A DNA stretch of 64,000 bases from Vibrio gallaecicus (GCF_024347495.1 NZ_AP025490.1:2232001-2296000); one strand, 5' to 3'. Shown: positions 8,245 to 16,817, counted from the first letter of the stretch. Numbers and translations are program-made. Notes: generated by a model not told the origin, from the sequence alone.

Positions 8245-10122
8245 TTAGTAGCCCTCTATCTCTTCAAGATCATCATCGTCCAATGATAGTTGAGTACTAA
8301 CAACGTTTAATGCTGAATTACTGCTTTCATTTTTTCTAACGATTGAGCTAGGTCCTTCCGTGCCAACATCTCTGTATTTTGCAATCTTAGAAGTGTTCCC
8401 TGTTTTAGGTTGGGTGAGCTTTTTGTTTTTAGAACTACGCATTCTCTCTGCTTCCCCTTCAATAAGAGCTTCCATATAGAGATAGGTATCGGCTAAAGAC
8501 TCTTCATTGACGAGGCTTCGGGTATTCAACCTGCGCACTCTTTGAATTCGCTCATGTTCGAACAACGAAAGTCCATTGGTATACCCACTGTTATCAACCG
8601 CTGGGACTTTTATGTATTTCTTTTCTGATTCAAGAAAAACGTAGATAGCGCTTATGTCCGACGGATCGGTTTTTGTCCTGACGAAGAGTTTCCTTTGTGA
8701 ATTAACCGAATTGTATTTTCGATACTCTATGAGCTCATCCGATTGATAGCGCAAATTGTGCAACCTTATCCCAGCGATCCCTATCGTCCGGTGCCTTAAC
8801 AACCCCAACTCAATACGTAACTCGGCCGCAGCTTGTCCTTGGTAGAAATTTGGAAGCCATTTCGATTCATTCCACTTATGATAAGGAACATTCCTTTCTC
8901 GACTATCAGAGTCCATGTGATAGCGGTCGATAACCCATTTATGTATTAACTCCATAAATACAGAAACTCTAACGGCAGACTCTTTTTTAGGATCGTAATC
9001 TTTAAGCTGAGTGGGGTTTGTGAATGTTTTTCCAGGCAGAGCGTTAACCAACCCCTTGTTTAGTTGATCAAATAACTTTTCTATACCGGTCTTTCTCCAC
9101 GGTTTGGCAGCTTGGCTGTATCGAATATCCGACACCAAAGGTCTCAAAGAGTCCTCTAGGCTATCACTCCAAAACTCGGCACCATTATCAACGACCAGAT
9201 AGTCTATTTTTCCATGACATGGCCAATCATTTGTTATTGAGGGATATTTTTCGCTTACCCAGCGCTTGTCTAGCAAAGTACTCAATAGTGCTTTTCTGAC
9301 GGAATCAAAACTAGGCTCTCTAAAGTTAACGCTAAAGCCGACGATACACTTACTAAACCTGTCATAGAGCATGGTTAGATATGGGCGACCTAATGGAATA
9401 TCCAATTCATCATCAATCAGTATGACAGGGACTGGAGTGTGGTCAATTTCAACGTACTCCATCGGTTTCGTCGCCTCTATTTGCTGGCCTACAGAACGAA
9501 ACTCTCTATCTGCATATCGCTTTCCATACCTTCCCACTGCAACATCATAGGGTGGTAAACTATTCACTCTGTCATAAAATGCTCTTTGGCTAATTCGCTT
9601 GATTTTGCCTTCGACTATTTCTTGATTGGCTTTAATTACTCGGCTTTTGTAATAGCGGTAAGCCTCTGCAACGCTTAAACGCTCTTTAGTCAGGTATTTT
9701 TTTTCAATCGCTTCATCAATGAGCGACTGTGAATCTGTATGAACGGTTCTATTTCCTTTTTGGGCGTGTTTAGGAATGAGCGAAAGAACGGCTCTCCCTG
9801 ATTCAAAATACATTTTCTTCCAGCCGGCAAGAACTCGCCAACTCGGTGGAGATAGCCCTAGCTCTTGTTCAACCTGATTTAAAATCGGTACAAGATTTTT
9901 TTCTGTCCACCCACCTTTTAGACGTTTTTCAGTAAATTGAATGACTTTAAGACGTCGTAATACTTCTTGCTGAGTTTTTACAGTATAGGTATCAATGGAA
10001 GGGAGATACGATTTATCTTCTTCAAATAAATCACTCGGTATTTGGGTTACTAATTCCGCTTCGTTGGCAGAAGCTTCCATTTCATCAATGAAACCAAAAA
10101 CGTCATCAAAATCTGACGTCAT
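8245..10122 (-). CDS. tnsB: Tn7-like transposase TnsB
   Basis: A DDE integrase-superfamily transposase of about 625 residues that binds the transposon ends and joins the 3' ends to target DNA. Catalytic residues are visible as Asp227 (EIDHTP), Asp312 (VVDNGAEF) and Glu348 (KTGIEKLFDQL), giving a DD35E spacing. Upstream lie helix-turn-helix DNA-binding segments; downstream is the Mu-B-like C-terminal beta barrel (LRLHNLRYQSDEL) and an acidic tail suited to contact TnsC. I prefer the ATG at 10122, two bases after the tnsA stop (TAG-GT-ATG), over an upstream GTG that overlaps tnsA. The reading frame is intact. Confidence 0.92.
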   Translation of the reverse strand: MTSDFDDVFGFIDEMEASANEAELVTQIPSDLFEEDKSYLPSIDTYTVKTQQEVLRRLKVIQFTEKRLKGGWTEKNLVPILNQVEQELGLSPPSWRVLAGWKKMYFESGRAVLSLIPKHAQKGNRTVHTDSQSLIDEAIEKKYLTKERLSVAEAYRYYKSRVIKANQEIVEGKIKRISQRAFYDRVNSLPPYDVAVGRYGKRYADREFRSVGQQIEATKPMEYVEIDHTPVPVILIDDELDIPLGRPYLTMLYDRFSKCIVGFSVNFREPSFDSVRKALLSTLLDKRWVSEKYPSITNDWPCHGKIDYLVVDNGAEFWSDSLEDSLRPLVSDIRYSQAAKPWRKTGIEKLFDQLNKGLVNALPGKTFTNPTQLKDYDPKKESAVRVSVFMELIHKWVIDRYHMDSDSRERNVPYHKWNESKWLPNFYQGQAAAELRIELGLLRHRTIGIAGIRLHNLRYQSDELIEYRKYNSVNSQRKLFVRTKTDPSDISAIYVFLESEKKYIKVPAVDNSGYTNGLSLFEHERIQRVRRLNTRSLVNEESLADTYLYMEALIEGEAERMRSSKNKKLTQPKTGNTSKIAKYRDVGTEGPSSIVRKNESSNSALNVVSTQLSLDDDDLEEIEGY

Positions 10123-10124
10123 AC

Positions 10125-10757
10125 CTAACACCAAACGTAGCTATTCAAACCAAAATCAGAGCTTCTAATATCAGTCTTAACTCTCCCTGACGATAGCCAA
10201 CAGAGTGTTGATATCAGAGTTTCATGCTCAGACAGTCCTAAGTGGTCGGAGATTTCGCGTAATTGTACTTTCTGTCTACGTTGTATAAATCCGAGAACAG
10301 ACTTTTGCGCTTTAGTGATGGTATGCAAACCAGAGTAACGATGTAACAGCTTTAAGTTACTAAATATTGGGTCAATACGAATTTGTTTCTCTGTCACTAA
10401 AACAAGGCGTTTTCCTTGTTCTTCTAGTGCTACTCGCTGTTTTTCAGCAAATCGGAGCCTGAAGTCTGGTTTTAAAATCTGGCTTGAGTGCTTAATCTCA
10501 ATAAGAGTAGATTGGTCGTTATGATTATCGGCTAAAAAATCTGGCGTATAACGACACTTGCGACCATTAAAGTAGTAATAAAAACCGTGTGGTTGAGATA
10601 TGTACCCTTTAACATCAGGGTTATATTCGAGATGGAAACAAAAATCGAACTCTAAAACAGAGAGAGTGCGAACAACAGCATCATTTTTCAAGCTCATGAA
10701 CTTGCAGATGTTGTGAACGTGAGAGGATTTTTTGGTTTGGTCGAACATAGTGCGCAT
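10125..10757 (-). CDS. tnsA: Tn7-like endonuclease TnsA
   Basis: A protein of about 210 residues that in Tn7 cuts the 5' strands at the transposon ends so that the element moves by cut-and-paste. The restriction-endonuclease-like core is visible: an EFDFCFHLEYNPDV helix, the RYTPDFL motif with the metal-binding Asp, and LIEIKHSS with the E-x-K pair. The C-terminal third is a helix-turn-helix-like domain (REISDHLGLSEHE). It is the gene nearest the right end, with tnsB following at once. The start could be ATG 10757 or GTG 10760; neither has a strong ribosome site. A 24-bp palindrome abuts the start. Confidence 0.9.
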   Translation of the reverse strand: MRTMFDQTKKSSHVHNICKFMSLKNDAVVRTLSVLEFDFCFHLEYNPDVKGYISQPHGFYYYFNGRKCRYTPDFLADNHNDQSTLIEIKHSSQILKPDFRLRFAEKQRVALEEQGKRLVLVTEKQIRIDPIFSNLKLLHRYSGLHTITKAQKSVLGFIQRRQKVQLREISDHLGLSEHETLISTLCWLSSGRVKTDIRSSDFGLNSYVWC

Positions 10758-10760
10758 CAC

Positions 10761-10784
10761 TTTTGTTGTAAACCTACAACAAAA
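10761..10784. promoter_or_regulatory. Perfect 10-bp-arm palindrome at tnsA start
   Basis: TTTTGTTGTA (10761-10770), AACC, TACAACAAAA (10775-10784). It directly abuts the tnsA start codon region and overlaps the predicted -10 box. It is not followed by a T-run on either strand, so it does not look like a terminator; an operator for repression of tnsABC is more likely. Its half-site is unlike that of the XRE operators at 6770-6822, so a different protein may bind it. Confidence 0.55.
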
Positions 10785-10811
10785 AATAGACTATGCTGAC
10801 TTATAGTGCAA
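10783..10811 (-). promoter_or_regulatory. Predicted tnsABC promoter inside the right end
   Basis: On the minus strand, TTGCAC (10806-10811), a 17-bp spacer and TATTTT (10783-10788). The -35 box lies inside the innermost end repeat (10794-10814), so TnsB bound to the end could repress its own operon, as described for Tn7. Box matches are moderate. Confidence 0.45.
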
Positions 10812-10856
10812 ATTTGCTAACTTCTTTGCAATTTATGCTAACTTAGTTTGCAAACA
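10794..10856 (-). repeat. Transposon right end: three contiguous 21-bp TnsB-site repeats
   Basis: Three head-to-tail 21-bp units at 10794-10814, 10815-10835 and 10836-10856. Each on the plus strand begins TGCT(A/G)ACTT and has TGCAA at the same offset. The outermost ends in ACA (TGT read into the element). Closely packed repeats are typical of the right end of Tn7; the left end normally has spaced ones. The bases after it, TCAAA (10857-10861), are the candidate target duplication. Confidence 0.85.
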
Positions 10857-10862
10857 TCAAAT

Positions 10863-10970
10863 GGGTGGAAGCCCCAGCCACATCCCGGCACACACGTCGC
10901 CCGCTGCGGCTGCTCCCTTCCAGGCCTGACCGAGTTCACGAGTTAGTGTTGCGGGAGGACCAGGGCCTCC
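10863..10970 (-). ncRNA. ffs: 4.5S RNA, signal recognition particle RNA
   Basis: On the minus strand the sequence matches bacterial 4.5S RNA: the conserved apical part GGTCAGGCCTGGAAGGGAGC with its GGAA tetraloop, followed by AGCAGCCGCAG and GTGTGTGCCGGGATG, and complementary ends (GGAGGCCCTGG with CTGGGGCTTCC). Mature length is about 108 bases, close to the 114 of E. coli. The RNA scaffolds Ffh in targeting membrane proteins. The neighbours atl, ybaY and tesB are also ffs neighbours in E. coli. The Tn7-like right end begins six bases past its 3' end, so its native terminator has been displaced. Confidence 0.95.
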
Positions 10971-11012
10971 ATAGGTTCTGTTTCAATAAGGCTTGCCTTA
11001 GTGAGTGACTGG

Positions 11013-11041
11013 ATTATCAAGCATCGGGATCTCTATTGCAA
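11013..11041 (-). promoter_or_regulatory. Predicted ffs promoter
   Basis: On the minus strand, TTGCAA (11036-11041), a 17-bp spacer and GATAAT (11013-11018). This would start transcription about 35 bases before the mature 5' end at 10970, consistent with a 5' leader removed by RNase P. Confidence 0.55.
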
Positions 11042-11117
11042 GTACCTTAGTAGAGGAATCTTACTTTTTTGGTTTAACCGTTGCTTATTCAAACAATCTG
11101 CCTATTGTGCCATCGTA

Positions 11118-13169
11118 CTAAGCACTTTTTTGAGCGTTTTTCTCACAAGATCGATTATACACTTTGTCACAGTTACCATTGCCATCAACAAAAGTGCATT
11201 TCCTCCCAATATCTCTTTTAGATTGATACATTGCCGAGTCGGTTTTAGACAAGATCTCTGATAAGTGCTTATCTCGTTTACGATTAGCTGATACGCCAAC
11301 TGAAACGGTAATTGAGAGATACAAGTTATGTATTTCACTCACAAACATGAATTCACTTAGTTGCTCAACAATTGTATCTAAGTCACTACTCTTAGCTTCC
11401 CCGATTAAAACAAATTCATCACCACCAACACGGTAGCTATACCCTCTCCAATGCGTATTTATTACGTTGGCGTATTGTTGAAGAACTAAATCCCCAACCT
11501 CATGCCCATAGGTATCATTAACTTGTTTAAAATGGTTAATATCGAGTGAAACGACAGTATGCCAAGGTTTCACTTTTCTACGATACTTGCTCTGTAAGCT
11601 ACGCCTATTACGTAATTTAGTCAGTGAGTCTGTATAAGCTTGCTTCTTGAGCAAGAGAGTTGTAACAAGCATAAACCCTAATACTATGACAAACAGACCT
11701 TGAGATCGTCGGGACAGCTGTTGCTCGGCTTCCAACGTTTCTCGCCAATCTGGCAGTTGATCGTATTTTTGATTAATTCGATCGGTGTCTATCATTGCTA
11801 ATGCTTTATCGAATAAAGGGGTCAGCAAGGCACCTTTTTCATTCTTGACTAAACCAATCGCTATTTGAGATTGATATATATTGCCGATTGATTGCGCTGG
11901 AGTAATGGGTAATAAGCCTTGCTCACGAAACACATGACTTAAGCCTGCCAAACTGTGTGCTACATAATCCACTTCTTCATTAAGTAAAGCATCTATCAAT
12001 TCTGCATTACTATCATAGTAATGAAGAGATTTATTAGGGAGCAACAAGCTTAATAGTTCATCAAAAAAGTCGTCTTTTACAACACCAATCCTTTCAGAAA
12101 TAAGCTCAGATATATTCTGATAAACCCTGTCTTTGTAACCAATTCTTTTTACTAGAATGGACTGCGGGGAATAATGCGCAGAAGTGAAATTGGCAACTTT
12201 TCTTCTTTGCTGTGAAATGACCAACGGCGCAATAATATCAATTTCTTGATTCAGAAAATCTTGATACATACTTTGCCATGTTTCATTTGATTCATTTACA
12301 ACTTGGCATTTCAAAGTGAGGATATCGCATGCTTCAAATAACACTTCAGCGCTAATACCATAGGGCTGACCCGGTAAATCAAATTGCGCATAGGGGTAAA
12401 TATTTTCCAGCTTCACTTTAAGCGGCTGTGTCGTATCAATATCGCTCGTCACGACCCTTTCTCTTAGCGCATTTCTTCTAAGATCATACTGATACTGATT
12501 AACCGTTTCTCTTAGTAAACGTTGTACACCTTCAGAATAGATGAAATCGGTAAATCGAGTAAGATCTGTAATATGTTTACCTTTCTTTGCAATAATAGAG
12601 ACAGGTTTGATTGTTAGTTGGTTATTTAAAAGTTGTGAATTAAAACCCGCCATAAGCATAGGTTTAAGCTGATTAATTGCATCAACAACTCCCTCTACCT
12701 GGCTATTTTTGAGTAACGCTTTAGCAGCGTCATGCCCTTGGTACTCAATAATTTCCATATTAGGAAAATGAGATAAAACGAGACTTCCATAGATTGTGTC
12801 TTTAGGGACACCGATGATACTTACCTCATCTAAATCTTTGCCTGTATCACTAAATAGAAAAGTGTATTCAATGTTGGTTGGACGAGAAAACTCAAAGACT
12901 AGTGAGCGTTGTTCAGTGTGAGTGACATTAGCAGCAAAATCACTGGTACCTTTCGCTACAGAGTCAAGGATAGCGTCAAAACTGGAAAAGTCTTTATAAT
13001 AGATGGGAATTTGAAATTCTTCAGAAATGGCATCAAAAAGTACTCTCGTTACTATGTCATCCGCTTCTGTCGCGACGATATAAGAGTCATGTTGCTGCCC
13101 TGCTTGTGTAATGGAGGTAGTCATCATTACACTAAGCAGTAGGCAGATAAGCCTGTAAAAATATTGCAC
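11118..13169 (-). CDS. Diguanylate cyclase with two periplasmic substrate-binding domains
   Basis: A 683-residue membrane sensor. It has a signal sequence (about 1-23), two consecutive SBP_bac_3-type periplasmic binding domains (about 28-235 and 245-490), one transmembrane helix (about 502-520, GLFVIVLGFMLVTTLLL) and a C-terminal GGDEF domain with an intact RVGGDEF signature. The canonical RxxD inhibitory site upstream of GGDEF is absent (RGYS in its place). It should make cyclic di-GMP in response to a small periplasmic ligand such as an amino acid; the ligand is unknown. It is monocistronic between ffs and the membrane protein at 13272. Confidence 0.88.
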   Translation of the reverse strand: MQYFYRLICLLLSVMMTTSITQAGQQHDSYIVATEADDIVTRVLFDAISEEFQIPIYYKDFSSFDAILDSVAKGTSDFAANVTHTEQRSLVFEFSRPTNIEYTFLFSDTGKDLDEVSIIGVPKDTIYGSLVLSHFPNMEIIEYQGHDAAKALLKNSQVEGVVDAINQLKPMLMAGFNSQLLNNQLTIKPVSIIAKKGKHITDLTRFTDFIYSEGVQRLLRETVNQYQYDLRRNALRERVVTSDIDTTQPLKVKLENIYPYAQFDLPGQPYGISAEVLFEACDILTLKCQVVNESNETWQSMYQDFLNQEIDIIAPLVISQQRRKVANFTSAHYSPQSILVKRIGYKDRVYQNISELISERIGVVKDDFFDELLSLLLPNKSLHYYDSNAELIDALLNEEVDYVAHSLAGLSHVFREQGLLPITPAQSIGNIYQSQIAIGLVKNEKGALLTPLFDKALAMIDTDRINQKYDQLPDWRETLEAEQQLSRRSQGLFVIVLGFMLVTTLLLKKQAYTDSLTKLRNRRSLQSKYRRKVKPWHTVVSLDINHFKQVNDTYGHEVGDLVLQQYANVINTHWRGYSYRVGGDEFVLIGEAKSSDLDTIVEQLSEFMFVSEIHNLYLSITVSVGVSANRKRDKHLSEILSKTDSAMYQSKRDIGRKCTFVDGNGNCDKVYNRSCEKNAQKSA

Positions 13170-13271
13170 GCTGCAATTCTCTTGTATTTAACTTACCGTT
13201 TAAACCGTAAGCTCTATCCATGTTTACTGTACAAACGAACAAAATACCCTTATCCGGATATGGTCTGTCTT

Positions 13272-14009
13272 TTATGTATTCTGTTCGTCTTCAGCTCTTA
13301 AAATGTAATCTGTCATCCACGCCGTGCCAAGCAGGCACAACCAAACAACGAAAACGGGATTGGGTACTTCAATACTTGGGGTAACGACTAATGCAGCAAA
13401 ACCCACTGTAGGTAATGTCCAACATAACAGTTTATTCCATCTGAAGGTTTTTAATTTTGTAAGTGCTTCCATTGAGGCCATAATTCCGGTGACACTTAAT
13501 GCTATCAATGCCGCATAGGGTAAATCAGCTATCCATAAAGGAAGTATCAAACCTAATGACCACCAGCTGTGTTTACTAATAGGTTTCAAATGATTAGCTG
13601 CCCACCAAATAACCATGATAGCGAGAGTTTGTACTATCGTCACCCATGGTGTGCCTTCAAGCTTTCCTGCCGATTGGGTCACCATAATCCCCACCTGTAA
13701 TGTCGCAACGATAAGCCCTGATATTATAACGACCGACAGGCTGCTTCTTTTTGAAAACACCACCATTAGCAATGGAAACAACACCCATACACTGACTGAG
13801 AGTGTGATAGGTTGCAGCGGAAGCGTGAGCCCATAAGCAGTCATAGAAGCCAATAGCGCTAAACCAGCGATACCGCCTTGTGGCAGTATCCAAAGCGCAG
13901 GAATAACCATAGCAAGCACTGGAATGTCTCCATCACTTAAACTGATTGCTCTGGCACACACTACTGCTAATAATGTAGTGATTAGGAATTGAAATGTGGT
14001 AAATACCAT
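13272..14009 (-). CDS. Conserved integral membrane protein, unknown function
   Basis: A 245-residue, very hydrophobic protein with roughly seven or eight predicted membrane segments and almost no soluble domain apart from an acidic C-terminal tail (LRAEDEQNT). It has no motif that identifies a transporter or enzyme family. It is divergent from atl, with about 50 bases between the two start codons, so their promoters must overlap or lie within each other's gene. Conserved chromosomal position beside atl-ybaY-tesB suggests a core Vibrionaceae gene. Confidence 0.7.
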   Translation of the reverse strand: MVFTTFQFLITTLLAVVCARAISLSDGDIPVLAMVIPALWILPQGGIAGLALLASMTAYGLTLPLQPITLSVSVWVLFPLLMVVFSKRSSLSVVIISGLIVATLQVGIMVTQSAGKLEGTPWVTIVQTLAIMVIWWAANHLKPISKHSWWSLGLILPLWIADLPYAALIALSVTGIMASMEALTKLKTFRWNKLLCWTLPTVGFAALVVTPSIEVPNPVFVVWLCLLGTAWMTDYILRAEDEQNT

Positions 14010-14060
14010 AGCTCTCTCCTTCTACCGATCCGTGGTAACTTTGAACTAGGACTTTTTAGT

Positions 14061-14363
14061 ATGGACCAATTTCTATCTCAAATCTTTGCTGTAATTCACC
14101 AAATTCCACAAGGAAAAGTAACAACTTATGGAGATGTCGCACGTTTTGCAGGTTTTCCTGGCTACGCTCGGCATGTAGGTAAAGCATTGGGTAACCTTCC
14201 AAAAGGCAGTAAGCTTCCTTGGTTTAGAGTGATTAATAGTAAAGGTGAATTGTCACTGGTCGGTGAAAGTTTCGAACGCCAGAAATCGGCACTAGAAAGA
14301 GAAGGTATTGAAGTCAGTGAAAAAGGTAAAGTCAAACTCCGAATATACAAATGGCAGCCATAA
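14061..14363 (+). CDS. atl: Alkyltransferase-like protein Atl
   Basis: A 100-residue member of the O6-methylguanine-DNA methyltransferase C-terminal family (YbaZ/eAtl). The active-site motif PCHRV is replaced by PWFRV, with Trp54 in place of the alkyl-accepting Cys, so it cannot transfer alkyl groups; family members bind O6-alkylguanine lesions, flip the base and hand them to nucleotide excision repair. The helix-turn-helix (KVTTYGDVARFAG) and arginine finger (YARHVGKAL) are intact. The ATG at 14061 starts the family's usual N-terminus; an in-frame ATG at 13989 would overlap the divergent gene. The neighbour ybaY is shared with E. coli. Confidence 0.92.
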   Translation: MDQFLSQIFAVIHQIPQGKVTTYGDVARFAGFPGYARHVGKALGNLPKGSKLPWFRVINSKGELSLVGESFERQKSALEREGIEVSEKGKVKLRIYKWQP

Positions 14364-14415
14364 AGCTGCCAAATGACAATGTTCATACTTCGTATGGATA
14401 ACTTGATTGTGTGGC

Positions 14416-14844
14416 TTATCTCACTCCAACTAAACGCAAGTCAACATAGTCCGTTTTATATGTGTCGGTAATGACAGGGGCAACGGTATCTGTAGTGAAA
14501 CGTAAGCGGTTATTCACTTCTATCGTTGCTCTTACGCTGTAGCGGTGATTTTCTTTAATCTTTTTGCTATCAAAGCCCAGATCAAATTTAAATGGTACCT
14601 GCTCCCCGTTTGTCATAAAACGATGTTTTGCTATAACAATTGAAGGTGCGTCAGCTAAGGAGATATCTTCAAGGGTCACCGTCACTAATGCATCTTCAGG
14701 TAATGCAATTCGTTCTCTATAAGTCACCGTACCTGAAACCGTTTTAATGCTACTGCCTTCCAATTCTGGTTTGGGTGCAGACTGGCAACCTGATAGTAAC
14801 CCCAATGTAACTAGCGAAATCACAATAAGCAGTGCCTTTTTCAT
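14416..14844 (-). CDS. ybaY: YbaY family lipoprotein
   Basis: A 142-residue lipoprotein with signal peptide and lipobox (LLSGC, Cys20). The mature part is a single beta-sandwich domain of the YbaY/type III secretion pilotin-like family (VSGTVTYRERIALPEDALVTV, then the DISLADAPS and FKFDLGFD segments). The precise role is not established. It is divergent from tesB, as ybaY is from tesB in E. coli, which supports the gene symbol. Confidence 0.9.
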   Translation of the reverse strand: MKKALLIVISLVTLGLLSGCQSAPKPELEGSSIKTVSGTVTYRERIALPEDALVTVTLEDISLADAPSIVIAKHRFMTNGEQVPFKFDLGFDSKKIKENHRYSVRATIEVNNRLRFTTDTVAPVITDTYKTDYVDLRLVGVR

Positions 14845-15005
14845 ATTTTCTCTCTTTAATTAAACCTGTCAAATGCGACATTGACTCAGTATATGAAAGC
14901 TTTCGTTTTCTGTCTTGAATCCCTATGATTTATTGACAGTTATTTGACTGAGCTAGTAATTTAACACATTATTCTGACGAGTATTTTTTAAGAAGGACGC
15001 TGGCA

Positions 15006-15869
15006 ATGAGTCAACCATTAAAAGAATTATTAAACTTACTCCAGCTAGAAAAACTGGAAGAAGGGCTCTTCCGTGGTCAAAGTGAGAATCTCGGATTACC
15101 TCAAGTGTATGGTGGTCAAGTATTAGGACAAGCCCTATCTGCAGCTCGATATACTGTAGAAGAAGATAGAAGTGTGCATTCATTTCATAGCTACTTTCTC
15201 TTCCCTGGGGATCCTGAAAAGCCAATTATTTATGATGTAGAAAACCTGAGAGACGGCAGAAGCTTTAGTACTCGACGTGTGAAAGCGATTCAAAATGGCC
15301 GACCTATTTTCTATTTAACCGCGTCTTATCACGGTGATGCTCCTGGTTTTGAACACCAAAACACCATGCCGGAGATTCCAGGCCCTGAAAACTTTGCTTC
15401 AGAAACAGAGTTAGCCAGCCATATTGCTGAGTTTTTACCAGAGAAATTGCGAAAGACTTTTTGCGGTGAAAAACCCATTGAAATGCGCCCAGTCACCGTC
15501 GTTAACCCATTAAAGCCGAAAAAGACTGAGCCAAAACAATATTTATGGGTTCGTGCAAATGGTGAGATGCCAGATAACCAACTTATCCATCAGTACCTTA
15601 TGGCTTACGCTTCGGATTGGGGATTTTTAGTAACCGCATTACACCCCCATGAAGTATCTTTAATGACGCCCAACTTCCAAGTTGCAACCATTGATCACTC
15701 TATATGGTTCCATCGCCCATTTAAGATGGATGAATGGCTTCTTTACGTCATCGAAAGCCCAACAGCAAGTAACACTCGCGGGCTTGTACGCGGCGAAATA
15801 TTCAACCAAAAAGGTGAGTTGGTCGCAACAGCCGTTCAAGAAGGCGTAATGCGTTTCACAAATAAATAA
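15006..15869 (+). CDS. tesB: Acyl-CoA thioesterase II
   Basis: A 287-residue TesB protein that hydrolyses medium- and long-chain acyl-CoA to fatty acid and CoA in the cytoplasm. Two hotdog domains are visible: the N-terminal one with [15 protein letters not shown] and [13 protein letters not shown], and the C-terminal one with the catalytic Asp-Gln-Thr region ([12 protein letters not shown], ending [10 protein letters not shown]). Full length for the family (286 in E. coli). The ribosome site AAGAAGGA lies nine bases before the ATG. A strong terminator follows at 15914. Confidence 0.95.
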   Translation: MSQPLKELLNLLQLEKLEEGLFRGQSENLGLPQVYGGQVLGQALSAARYTVEEDRSVHSFHSYFLFPGDPEKPIIYDVENLRDGRSFSTRRVKAIQNGRPIFYLTASYHGDAPGFEHQNTMPEIPGPENFASETELASHIAEFLPEKLRKTFCGEKPIEMRPVTVVNPLKPKKTEPKQYLWVRANGEMPDNQLIHQYLMAYASDWGFLVTALHPHEVSLMTPNFQVATIDHSIWFHRPFKMDEWLLYVIESPTASNTRGLVRGEIFNQKGELVATAVQEGVMRFTNK

Positions 15870-15913
15870 CGCAATCTGAATCATCCATATGTTTATGATG
15901 GTTTCAAAATAAT

Positions 15914-15946
15914 TAAAGCTCTGGAAACACCAGAGCTTTAATTTTT
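15914..15946 (+). terminator. Terminator after tesB
   Basis: Perfect 11-bp stem TAAAGCTCTGG and CCAGAGCTTTA with a 5-base loop, followed by ATTTTT. Confidence 0.85.
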
Positions 15947-16087
15947 ACGCTGTTACTTACTGCTTTACCATTAACTTGAACCCTTCAATATTTCCCTTCT
16001 ACCATAGCTAGCTATTTATTCTTGTTCATCCCAATAGCGGCAGATAATTTTAGGGTGCTCAAAGTAAAGCTATTTTTGTACTTTTAG

Positions 16088-16750
16088 CTACTCTTGCACT
16101 TTTAGCTTCAATTCATTTCCAGCATCTCTGAGTAAATTAATTGGAGATAAAACAACACCTTTGACAGCCCCTTGAGTCGCTTCTTCAGCTAAATTTTTCG
16201 ACTTATCAATTACTTGATCCGCTTTCACCAGTATCGGCGGGATTTCTGCACGTAACAATTCTGATTCAGCAATAACGGCCGGTACCGTATTGTGACGATA
16301 GCCTTCACTTTCCAACAATAATGGCGGCACAACTTGCGTCCGATACCCTTTTAGCTCAGTTAGCATAGGTGGGATTATATCCACTCGAACGCGTTTAACT
16401 TCTGAAAGCACTGCTGGTACAGAGGTTGAGCGTATGCTCTCTACTTCATCTAATATCAACGGTATTTTTTTATCCACAGAGCTGACAGTTTGGTTCACTT
16501 GCTCAACGGTAAGTCGAACTTGCTCAACGGCTTCTAATGCTTGAGGCAGCAATTCCTCTGCAGTTTTCGCAACAACTAACCACTCTCCGACTTGTAGACC
16601 ATTTGTAAGGCTTTCCAAATCAGTGATGGCTTGTGGATACGTATCAATGACGTCACCCACTTTACTCGTAAACCCATGAATGGAGTAGCCGAGATAAAAA
16701 ATCGATACAGCTAAAAGTAGCTGAACACCAGTAGTGAACTTTGCAAACAT
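16088..16750 (-). CDS. Membrane-anchored coiled-coil protein, unknown function
   Basis: A protein of about 220 residues with one N-terminal membrane helix (FTTGVQLLLAVSIFYLGYSI) and a long periplasmic helical part. From about residue 100 on it has recurring 11-14-residue units of the form V-PxLL-E-x-x-x-xR (for example IPPMLTELKGYR, VPPLLLESEGYR, VPAVIAESELLR, IPPILVKADQ), a helical-repeat rod. ATG 16750 is chosen because GGAG lies six bases upstream; a GTG four codons earlier has none. It stands alone and I do not recognise the family. A role as a membrane-tethered scaffold is a guess. Confidence 0.65.
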   Translation of the reverse strand: MFAKFTTGVQLLLAVSIFYLGYSIHGFTSKVGDVIDTYPQAITDLESLTNGLQVGEWLVVAKTAEELLPQALEAVEQVRLTVEQVNQTVSSVDKKIPLILDEVESIRSTSVPAVLSEVKRVRVDIIPPMLTELKGYRTQVVPPLLLESEGYRHNTVPAVIAESELLRAEIPPILVKADQVIDKSKNLAEEATQGAVKGVVLSPINLLRDAGNELKLKVQE

Positions 16751-16817
16751 AAGTCGCTCCACAATAGATTTAATGGACTTTAGATTAGAAATGAAACCGT
16801 TCCATCAACAGTTTTGT

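Larger units (their letters stand above)
1..10856. mobile_element. Tn7-like transposon inserted beside ffs (left end not in window)
   Basis: The right boundary is well supported: three contiguous 21-bp repeats end at 10856 with ACA (TGT read inward), six bases before the mature 3' end of ffs. Inside it are tnsA, tnsB and tnsC reading away from that end, the layout of Tn7. The part from 4830 to 10856 clearly belongs to the element. DNA from 1 to 4830 is accessory in character (lipoprotein, repeat protein, decayed fragments) and shows no inverted copy of the end repeats, so the left end probably lies before position 1. No tniQ/tnsD, cas genes or CRISPR array were seen. The ffs gene is a known home site of Tn7-like elements, including CRISPR-associated ones; assignment to that lineage is inference. 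Confidence 0.75.

Noticed and set aside
13989..14060. Upstream extension of atl to ATG 13989
   Set aside because: It overlaps the divergent membrane-protein gene and adds residues absent from the family; ATG 14061 fits the usual N-terminus.
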